Below the pieces are notes generated by a model. The model was given only the letters and a program-made list of their open reading frames with translations. It had not been told where the DNA came from and made no database searches. A stretch of DNA of 8,699 bases from an uncultured Gammaproteobacteria bacterium (GTDB taxonomy: Bacteria; Pseudomonadota; Gammaproteobacteria; UBA9214), in the NCBI GenBank assembly GCA_905480065.1, contig CAJQOV010000047.1, positions 1 to 8,699 of the forward strand, read 5' to 3'. Shown one piece after another: positions 1-5,210 of the stretch (within the stretch, counting starts at the first letter, position 1; every line of letters begins with the position of its first letter). The translations under genes and the position numbers were made by a program.

Positions 1-3
1 ATA

Positions 4-23
4 TACTGTATATAATCACAGTA
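4..23 (+). promoter_or_regulatory. LexA-binding SOS box with embedded -10 element
   Basis: The sequence has the form TA-CTGT-N8-ACAG-TA with an AT-rich core, which matches the E. coli LexA consensus almost base for base. The hexamer TATAAT (11-16) lies inside the box and is a perfect sigma-70 -10 element, so LexA bound here would cover the promoter. The matching -35 would fall left of the window and cannot be seen. It should repress the polymerase gene that starts two bases downstream, and release it when RecA filaments trigger LexA cleavage. The motif match is directly visible; LexA control is inferred. Confidence 0.9.
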
Positions 24-24
24 T

Positions 25-1281
25 ATGAAACATCCTACAAATCCTGCCGGAAACTTCCTACCGCATACATGGCCTCGAGCCATTGTGCTGGTCGACATGA
101 ATGCGTTCTTTGCATCAATCGAGCAACGCGACCGCCCGGAATGGCGTGGCCGCCCGGTCGCCATTACCAACGGGCTGAAGGGAACCTGCATTATCACATG
201 CTCCTACGAAGCACGTGCTTATGGCGTCAAAACCGGCATGCGCCTGAAGCAGGCGCGCAGGCTATGTCCGAAGCTAATCCAGTGCCCGGCAGACCCACAA
301 CGCTATGCGGCAACCTCCACAGCCATCATGACGGCATTAACGGATATTACCCCCGATATCGAGATATTTTCCGTCGATGAGGCATTCCTTGACATCACCC
401 GCTGCCAGCGACTGCTCGGCAGTCCAGCACACATTGCACAACTGGCCAAGCGCAAGGTATTCGAGGCATCCGGACTGCTGTGTTCAGCGGGCGTCAGCGG
501 CGACAAGACTACCGCCAAGTTTGCCGCGAAGCTGGAGAAACCCGATGGACTGACTATCATCCCGCCATGGGAGGCTGCCACCCGCCTGCAAGATCTACCG
601 GTCACCGCATTGTGCGGCATTGCAGAGGGGATCAGCAGCTTTCTGGCCACCTACGGAGTACACACCTGCGGAGAAGTCGGACAATTGCCGATCAGCGTGC
701 TGGCACGGCGTTTCGGTAACCCGGGACGACGTATCTGGTATATGTGCCAGGGCAAGGATCCGGCTGCCCTGCAAACCGACATACCGGCACCCAGGTCCCT
801 TGGCCACGGGAAGGTTGTGCCTCCGGATACTCGTGACCGCGAGCTGTTGCTGACCTGGCTGCTGCACATGAGTGAAAAGGTTGGCACACGACTGCGCCGT
901 CACCGCCTGCAGGCTACAACTTTTTACATCGGGTTACGTACCCGCCACGGCTGGATTGGTGGCAAGCTGCGCACCCCTCTGCCAACCGATGATGGCCGTG
1001 ACATTATGTCCCTGTGCCGGCACGTTATCACCGGGTCATGGCATGGCGAAGGAATCCACCAGGTCCAGGTAACCGCACTGGACCCCGTCGATACCGGCAA
1101 GCAACTTGAACTATTCCTCGCCGGTAACGAGTCACCGCGCGAAATAAACAGCGTGATGGATGCGGTCAACCAGCGCTACGGAGAGTTGGTACTGGCACCG
1201 GCACGCCTGCTCAATCGTTCCAGCATGCCCAATGTGATTGCACCGGCCTGGAAACCCTTCGGGCACCGGCAGACCATCTGA
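25..1281 (+). CDS. Y-family translesion DNA polymerase (DinB/Pol IV-like, UmuC-like tail)
   Basis: This 418-residue protein is an error-prone polymerase that copies past damaged template bases. Catalytic metal-binding residues are visible: D24 (in VDMNAFF) and D118-E119 (in SVDEAF), with F29 as the likely steric gate against ribonucleotides. The palm/fingers motifs EARAYGVKTGM (62-72) and AKLEKPDGL (168-176) are DinB type. A degenerate helix-hairpin-helix follows near 198-212 (GIAEG instead of the usual GIGKK). The little finger starts around SLGHGKVVPP (258-267). QLELF (360-364) matches the beta-clamp-binding consensus QL[S/D]LF. As in UmuC, and unlike E. coli DinB, about 54 residues follow this motif. 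ATG 25 is chosen because an in-frame stop (TAA, 13-15) rules out any start upstream and the only early alternative, GTG 85, would cut into the first beta strand. There is no room for a ribosome binding site, so the mRNA may be leaderless. The SOS box immediately upstream implies damage induction. The family is certain; assignment to DinB rather than another Y-family branch is less so. Confidence 0.95.
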   Translation: MKHPTNPAGNFLPHTWPRAIVLVDMNAFFASIEQRDRPEWRGRPVAITNGLKGTCIITCSYEARAYGVKTGMRLKQARRLCPKLIQCPADPQRYAATSTAIMTALTDITPDIEIFSVDEAFLDITRCQRLLGSPAHIAQLAKRKVFEASGLLCSAGVSGDKTTAKFAAKLEKPDGLTIIPPWEAATRLQDLPVTALCGIAEGISSFLATYGVHTCGEVGQLPISVLARRFGNPGRRIWYMCQGKDPAALQTDIPAPRSLGHGKVVPPDTRDRELLLTWLLHMSEKVGTRLRRHRLQATTFYIGLRTRHGWIGGKLRTPLPTDDGRDIMSLCRHVITGSWHGEGIHQVQVTALDPVDTGKQLELFLAGNESPREINSVMDAVNQRYGELVLAPARLLNRSSMPNVIAPAWKPFGHRQTI

Positions 1282-1288
1282 ATACATC

Positions 1289-1699
1289 ATGTGCGGTGCC
1301 GTCCATTACGCCATAAGCGGCCAGGACTTGCGGGTCAGGTTCACGAACCCAAAGGCGCGACTGCCGGTTATTACGCACAGCAGCAGACCATGCCTGCTCG
1401 CGTGGGGACGACGACAGGCGCAGGCAGGGCAGCTGCCGCTGGGAGGCTGGGCACGACTGGACAGCATCTACGCAGGACGCTGGGATCGCTGGTTCCCGGT
1501 ACCGGTCAAGATTCCGGCCAGCGGCTTCATGGAAAGAGACATCGAAGGCCGCGATCATTGGCACAATCTGACCCGGGGACAGTGGATACAGGGACTGGTG
1601 GCGCGCGATCACCATGAACGCCGCATTTATGTGGTCACATTGGAACCGGAACTGACTGATGCCGCATACGAGCGGTGGCCACGCATCATGAGCGGGTAG
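1289..1699 (+). CDS. Short divergent SRAP-like protein (YedK/HMCES family relative)
   Basis: This 136-residue protein starts MCG, the hallmark of SRAP proteins, whose Cys2 becomes N-terminal and crosslinks to abasic sites in single-stranded DNA. Aligned by eye to E. coli YedK, remembered rather than searched, blocks match in order: a WG pair (39-40), WARLDSI (54-60) against NARVETA, IPASGFME (75-82) against the CFADGWFE block, and VVT...YERWP (115-131) against IVT...IHDRRP. On this alignment C2, R56 and E82 (YedK E105) are kept. The active-site Asn (YedK N75) is W54 and the His (H160) is Y127. The protein ends just after this last block, at about 136 residues against about 220 in YedK. ATG 1289 gives the diagnostic MCG; an in-frame TTG at 1238 would overlap the polymerase and bury the Cys. 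It lies 7 bases after the polymerase stop with no clear ribosome binding site, so translational coupling is likely. SRAP genes are known to associate with SOS genes, which supports the call. Family assignment is probable; activity is unknown. Confidence 0.72.
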   Translation: MCGAVHYAISGQDLRVRFTNPKARLPVITHSSRPCLLAWGRRQAQAGQLPLGGWARLDSIYAGRWDRWFPVPVKIPASGFMERDIEGRDHWHNLTRGQWIQGLVARDHHERRIYVVTLEPELTDAAYERWPRIMSG

Positions 1700-1706
1700 C
1701 AACCCG
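1693..1706. other. Small hairpin between converging units
   Basis: CGGGT and ACCCG form a perfect 5-bp stem with a 4-base loop, spanning the stop codon of the SRAP-like gene and the end of the leftward tRNA unit. There is no T-run on either side, so it is at most a weak terminator or processing signal. Only 11 bases separate the SRAP-like stop from the 3' end of tRNA-Leu, and no better terminator for either unit is visible. Confidence 0.25.
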
Positions 1707-1710
1707 GTAT

Positions 1711-1797
1711 TGGTGCCCGGGGCCGGAGTCGAACCGGCACGGCCGTGAGGCCGAGGGATTTTAAGTCCCTTGCGTCTACCAATTTCGCCACCCGGGC
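1711..1797 (-). tRNA. leuZ: tRNA-Leu(UAA)
   Basis: The minus strand folds into an 87-base class II tRNA. The acceptor stem GCCCGGG pairs with CCCGGGC, followed by discriminator A and an encoded CCA (1711-1713). The anticodon loop CTTAAAA gives anticodon UAA (1761-1763), which reads UUA and UUG leucine codons. The long variable arm CGGCCTCACGGCCG and the GGTTCGA T-loop are clear. It is the last gene of a Gly-Cys-Leu tRNA cluster matching E. coli glyW-cysT-leuZ in order and anticodons. Confidence 0.97.
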
Positions 1798-1852
1798 CAG
1801 AGGAACGCCTGCAGATTCTACAGAGACAGGCATGAGATGTGGAGGGAACAAA

Positions 1853-1926
1853 TGGAGGCTGAGGCCGGAATCGAACCGGCGTACACGGCTTTGCAGGCCG
1901 CTGCATCACCACTCTGCCACCCAGCC
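1853..1926 (-). tRNA. cysT: tRNA-Cys(GCA)
   Basis: The minus strand gives a 74-base tRNA. Acceptor arm GGCTGGG pairs with CTCAGCC (one G-U pair), followed by discriminator U, the known cysteine identity base, and an encoded CCA (1853-1855). Anticodon loop CTGCAAA gives GCA (1892-1894), reading UGC and UGU. The T-loop GGTTCGATT is standard. It lies 55 bases before tRNA-Leu and 63 bases after tRNA-Gly, with two hairpins in the latter gap, and is probably processed from a common precursor. Confidence 0.97.
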
Positions 1927-1932
1927 ATGGAT

Positions 1933-1949
1933 AGGGTGACGGTCACCCT
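1933..1949 (-). other. Hairpin just upstream of tRNA-Cys
   Basis: AGGGTGA and TCACCCT form a perfect 7-bp stem around a 3-base loop. It lies 6 bases before the 5' end of tRNA-Cys in the Gly-Cys spacer. No T-run follows it. It could guide precursor processing or, with its neighbour at 1958-1978, adjust read-through into the distal tRNAs. The structure is visible; the role is a guess. Confidence 0.4.
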
Positions 1950-1957
1950 GACAGACA

Positions 1958-1978
1958 AAGCCCCGGATACCGGGGCTT
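1958..1978 (-). terminator. GC-rich hairpin between tRNA-Gly and tRNA-Cys, possible attenuator
   Basis: AAGCCCCGG and CCGGGGCTT form a perfect 9-bp stem with a 3-base loop. On the leftward transcript the stem is followed by TGTCTGT, which with the last two stem bases gives only TTT before a G: a weak U-tract. A run of seven A residues (1980-1986, T on the transcript) lies on the other side. It sits within the tRNA cluster, so full termination would cut off tRNA-Cys and tRNA-Leu. Partial termination (attenuation) or a processing signal is more plausible. Confidence 0.4.
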
Positions 1979-1989
1979 CAAAAAAAGTT

Positions 1990-2064
1990 TGGAGCGGGAA
2001 ACGAGATTCGAACTCGCACCCCAACCTTGGCAAGGTTGTGCTCTACCAGCTGAGCTATTCCCGC
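1990..2064 (-). tRNA. glyW: tRNA-Gly(GCC)
   Basis: The minus strand gives a 75-base tRNA. Acceptor arm GCGGGAA pairs with TTCCCGC, followed by discriminator U and an encoded CCA (1990-1992). Anticodon loop TTGCCAA gives GCC (2029-2031), reading GGC and GGU. D-arm AGCTCAGCTGGTAGAGC and T-loop GTTCGAATC are standard. It is the first tRNA of the cluster, directly downstream of pgsA as in E. coli, and is preceded by its own likely promoter. Confidence 0.98.
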
Positions 2065-2079
2065 ATTTATCAAGCTGAC

Positions 2080-2107
2080 ATTCTATAGACTGACCGGATA
2101 GAGTCAA
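2080..2107 (-). promoter_or_regulatory. Likely sigma-70 promoter of the tRNA cluster
   Basis: Reading leftward, TTGACT (-35, 2102-2107) is followed after 16 bases by TAGAAT (-10, 2080-2085). Each hexamer differs from consensus at one position. Transcription would start near 2073, about 9 bases before tRNA-Gly, leaving a short leader. The -35 hexamer includes the TGA stop codon of pgsA, so the tRNAs can be transcribed independently of the repair/lipid operon. The motifs are directly visible; activity is inferred. Confidence 0.65.
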
Positions 2108-2688
2108 GCATCCGGCCCGCCGGAAATGCCGGAATTACCCACCAGTACAGGCCAGGCCGCCCGCAAGTAGATAAACATGGACCACAGGGTCAAAATGGCA
2201 GCAACGTACAGCAGCACCACACCGACCTGGTGAGTAGGGAAACCGCCCACCGGGTGCGCATACAGTAGCAGCAGGATTGCAATCATCTGCGCAGTAGTCT
2301 TGATCTTGCCAATGATTGACACGGCGACCGTGGCGCGCTCTCCGATCTCGGACATCCATTCGCGCAACGCGGAAATTGCGATCTCGCGACCAATAATCAC
2401 AGCAACCGGTATGGTAAAAAATACATTGCGATTGGCCTCCACCAGCAACACCAGCGCCACCGCCACCATCAACTTGTCGGCAACCGGATCCAGGAAAGCG
2501 CCGAATATGGACTGTTGCCTCAGTCTTCGCGCAAGGAAACCGTCCAGCCAGTCAGTCACGGCCGCAAGGCCGAAGATAGCTGCAGATACCAGTGGCACCC
2601 ATTCGCCGGGCAAATAAAACACCACCACCAGTACTGGAATCAGAACAATTCTCAACAGGGTCAAGAGATTCGGCAGTGTCCACTTCAT
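2104..2688 (-). CDS. pgsA: CDP-diacylglycerol--glycerol-3-phosphate 3-phosphatidyltransferase
   Basis: PgsA makes phosphatidylglycerol phosphate from CDP-diacylglycerol and glycerol-3-phosphate, the committed step to phosphatidylglycerol and cardiolipin, in the inner membrane. The 194-residue protein carries the full CDP-alcohol phosphotransferase signature DxxDGxxAR-x8-GxxxDxxxD, with D46, D49, G50, A53, R54, G63, D67 and D71 all present. Hydrophobic segments near 7-25, 31-45, 74-84, 91-105, 121-142 and 153-175 fit a polytopic membrane protein. It closely resembles E. coli PgsA (182 residues) over its length, for example KTTAQM (130-135) and LTLWSM (166-171), with a slightly longer C terminus. 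AAGGA (2697-2701) lies 8 bases before the ATG. It starts 18 bases after the uvrC stop, so it is probably co-transcribed with uvrC, as in E. coli. Confidence 0.97.
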   Translation of the reverse strand: MKWTLPNLLTLLRIVLIPVLVVVFYLPGEWVPLVSAAIFGLAAVTDWLDGFLARRLRQQSIFGAFLDPVADKLMVAVALVLLVEANRNVFFTIPVAVIIGREIAISALREWMSEIGERATVAVSIIGKIKTTAQMIAILLLLYAHPVGGFPTHQVGVVLLYVAAILTLWSMFIYLRAAWPVLVGNSGISGGPDA

Positions 2689-2706
2689 CAGTAAATTCCT
2701 TGCCGG

Positions 2707-4539
2707 CTAGTTACCATGAAACGCATCATATATCTGTTGCGCCAGCGTTTGATTGATCCCCTTGACCCGGGCCAGGTCCTCGACTCCGGCACGCGCCACT
2801 TCCCTGAGTCCCCCCATCTGCTGCAGCAACAGTTGCCGTCGCTTCGCCCCGATACCCGGGATATTCTCCAGTGGCGAACTGTTGCGACTGCGTGCACGAC
2901 GCTGGCGATGACCGGTAATGGCAAACCGATGCGCTTCGTCCCGGATTTGCTGAATCAGGTGCAACGCAGGGGTGTCAGGCGGCAACACCAGGGGCCGCCC
3001 TCCACCCGGGTGGTGCAGGGTTTCCAGCCCGGGCTTACGCCCCGCCCCCTTGGCCACACCGATAACCCGAACCTCGGATATCTGCAATTCTTCCAGCACC
3101 CGGCAGGCCGCAGCAACCTGCCCTTTGCCACCATCAATCAGCAGCAGGTCCGGCAACTGTCCTTCACCTTTACGTAGCCTTGTATAGCGCCGCATCAGTG
3201 CCTGCGCCATGGCGGCGTAATCATCACCGGACTGGATATCACGGATATTGAAGCGCCGGTAGTCGGATTTTAGCGGGCCCTCGATCCCAAATACAACGCA
3301 CGAGGCAACGGTAGATTCCCCGCCGGTATGACTGATATAAAAACACTCGATTCGCGCCGGAGATTCATCCAGGCCCAGCACCTCGACCAGTGATTGCATA
3401 CGAGCGGCATAGCCCTTGCCGGCGTTCAGTCGAGCATTGAGGGCATGCAACGCATTCTCACTGGCCATTCTGACCCAGCGTGCGCGAGCACCGCGTACCC
3501 GCGCTCGCAATGCGATACTCCGCTGTGCATGCCTTGCAAGCAATTCCTGCAGCAGCGCGATGTCAGCAGGCGCATGGCTCAGCAGGATTTCAGCGGGTAT
3601 CTCCCGGTCGAGATAATACTGGGGGATGAATGCCGCCAGCACCTCCTTCGGCCCTGAATCCAGCGGCAGCCGGGGAAAGAATACGGCATTGCCGAGGTTG
3701 CGACCACCCCGCACCAGAAAGACCTGCACACAGGCAACTCCATTACCTGTCGCACAGGCCAGAATATCCGTGTCCCCGTGCTCACCGCTGACGTACTGCT
3801 TCTCCTGGATATGGTGCAGGCTGGCGATCTGGTCTCGATAGATAGCGGCCTGCTCGTAGTCCTGCCGCCCTGCCGCCTGTTCCATGCAGCCAACCAGATC
3901 ATCGATTACCTGGCTGCTCTTTCCCTCCAGAAACAACACCGTTCGCTGTACATCCCGCGCATAGTCCTGCTTGCTGACCAGCCCTACGCAGGGCGCGGTG
4001 CATCGCTTGATCTGGTACTGCAGACAGGGCCGGCTACGATTCCGGAAAAAACCGTCTTCACACTGCCTGACCCTGAACAGCTTTTGCAGCAGGTGCAGAC
4101 TCTCACGCACCGAGCCGGCATTGGGATACGGGCCAAAATACCTTCCGGACGCACGGCGTGCGCCGCGATGCAGGGCAAGGCGCGGAAACTCCTGCCGGTC
4201 TGACAAATAGATCCAGGGATAACTTTTGTCATCCCTGAGCAAAACGTTGTAGCGCGGCGCATGCTGTTTGATCAGGTTGCTTTCCAGCAGCAGCGCCTCA
4301 CCCTCGGTATGCGTTACGGTAATATTGATGTCGGCAATCTGCTCGACCAGCGCCCGGGTTTTTACGCTAAGACCCTTGCTGCGGAAATAACTCGCCACAC
4401 GTTTTCTGAGATTGCCGGCCTTCCCCACGTACAGGATGGTGCCTTCGGCGTCCAGCATGCGATATACACCGGGCCGTGTTGACAGGGTTTTGAGGAATGC
4501 CTTTGCGTCGAACATGTCTGAAAATTTGTGGCTGATCAC
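2707..4539 (-). CDS. uvrC: UvrABC system protein C, with a catalytic Asp replaced by Tyr
   Basis: UvrC cuts DNA on both sides of a lesion during nucleotide excision repair, after UvrA2B loads UvrB. The 610 residues show all domains in order. The GIY-YIG nuclease (3' cut) has GVY (24-26), YVG (37-39), R45 and the conserved E86. Cysteines C160, C172, C180 and C184 have the same spacing as the iron-sulfur ligands of E. coli UvrC. A UVR motif binding UvrB lies near 212-247. An RNase H-like nuclease (5' cut) follows, then tandem helix-hairpin-helix motifs (about 555-610). Of the four 5'-cut residues in E. coli (D399, D438, D466, H538), D440, D469 and H537 are present, but the first is Y401 (codon TAT at 3337-3339) in the block ECFxISH. 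The start is GTG 4539 with a weak GGA 6 bases upstream; ATG 4515 would remove 8 residues ahead of the domain. It starts 14 bases after the UDG stop. Confidence 0.97.
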   Translation of the reverse strand: MISHKFSDMFDAKAFLKTLSTRPGVYRMLDAEGTILYVGKAGNLRKRVASYFRSKGLSVKTRALVEQIADINITVTHTEGEALLLESNLIKQHAPRYNVLLRDDKSYPWIYLSDRQEFPRLALHRGARRASGRYFGPYPNAGSVRESLHLLQKLFRVRQCEDGFFRNRSRPCLQYQIKRCTAPCVGLVSKQDYARDVQRTVLFLEGKSSQVIDDLVGCMEQAAGRQDYEQAAIYRDQIASLHHIQEKQYVSGEHGDTDILACATGNGVACVQVFLVRGGRNLGNAVFFPRLPLDSGPKEVLAAFIPQYYLDREIPAEILLSHAPADIALLQELLARHAQRSIALRARVRGARARWVRMASENALHALNARLNAGKGYAARMQSLVEVLGLDESPARIECFYISHTGGESTVASCVVFGIEGPLKSDYRRFNIRDIQSGDDYAAMAQALMRRYTRLRKGEGQLPDLLLIDGGKGQVAAACRVLEELQISEVRVIGVAKGAGRKPGLETLHHPGGGRPLVLPPDTPALHLIQQIRDEAHRFAITGHRQRRARSRNSSPLENIPGIGAKRRQLLLQQMGGLREVARAGVEDLARVKGINQTLAQQIYDAFHGN

Positions 4540-4553
4540 CCGTAGTCCGGAAG

Positions 4554-5210
4554 TTATGCTCCAGCGCTATCCAGTAACTGTCTGGCCACGCGGAATACCT
4601 CAGCAAACATTTCCGGTGTCAGCCGTCGTGTCTGGGTGTTGTAACGACTGCAGTGATAAGAATCGATCAGGTTAAGTCCGTCGGGCAGCACGTGTCTCCC
4701 GGCATGGCTGAATGTATAGGCCGACAGGCGCACTCCCGATGCGCGCAGGATGGCATCGTGTGCCAGCTTGCCAAGCGCCATGACCACCGCCGGCCGCGGC
4801 AATTCTGCCAGTTCGGCTTGCAGATAGGCATTACACTGGCGAACCTCATCCAGTATCGGCTTGTTCTGGGGCGGCAGGCATTTCACGGCATTGGTGATCC
4901 GGCAGCCTTTCAAGCGCAAATCATCATGCCTGGATAGCGACTCCGGTTGATTGCTGAATCCGAATTCGAAAAGCGTCCGATACAGGAGGATACCGGCATA
5001 ATCGCCGGTGAAAGGCCGCCCGGTGGCGTTGGCACCATGCATGCCGGGCGCCAGCCCGACGATCAACAGGGGCGCGGCTTCGTCTCCGAAGGCTGCAACT
5101 GGCCGCGCATGATAATCGGGATGTTTGCTTGCAACCTGACCGAGAAACCCGGTCAGCCGGGGACATAAACGGCATTCGGGATCAAATTTCGCTGTACTCT
5201 TCGCTGACAT
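4554..5210 (-). CDS. Uracil-DNA glycosylase, family 5 (UDGb)-like, iron-sulfur type
   Basis: Likely a base-excision enzyme that removes uracil, and possibly other deaminated bases, from DNA. The 218-residue protein has the UDG-superfamily motif GLAPG (52-56) continued by HGANATGRPFTGD (58-70), typical of family 5, which lacks the catalytic Asp/Asn of classic Ung. The second motif is SYHCSRYNTQT (184-194), equivalent to the usual HPS...NT block and keeping H186, but with Cys where Pro is usual. Cysteines C13, C16, C111 and C126 have the CxxC...C-x14-C layout of the iron-sulfur cluster in families 4 and 5. Its ATG lies inside the end of the trx-NHL gene (29-base overlap) without a clear ribosome binding site, suggesting translational coupling. 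It ends 14 bases before uvrC, which puts two repair enzymes in one operon. The superfamily is very secure; family 5 rather than 4 is well supported by the HGANxTGR block. Confidence 0.92.
   Translation of the reverse strand: MSAKSTAKFDPECRLCPRLTGFLGQVASKHPDYHARPVAAFGDEAAPLLIVGLAPGMHGANATGRPFTGDYAGILLYRTLFEFGFSNQPESLSRHDDLRLKGCRITNAVKCLPPQNKPILDEVRQCNAYLQAELAELPRPAVVMALGKLAHDAILRASGVRLSAYTFSHAGRHVLPDGLNLIDSYHCSRYNTQTRRLTPEMFAEVFRVARQLLDSAGA

Noticed and set aside
1238..1288. Earlier TTG start for the SRAP-like protein
   Set aside because: It would add 17 residues overlapping the polymerase gene and hide the MCG start that defines SRAP proteins.
1211..1912. Minus-strand open frame of 233 codons
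   Set aside because: It runs antisense through the SRAP-like gene and across the tRNA-Leu gene and most of tRNA-Cys; no recognisable protein motif.
3778..4203. Plus-strand open frame of 141 codons inside uvrC
   Set aside because: It lies wholly opposite a strongly conserved part of uvrC and shows no family motif or ribosome binding site.
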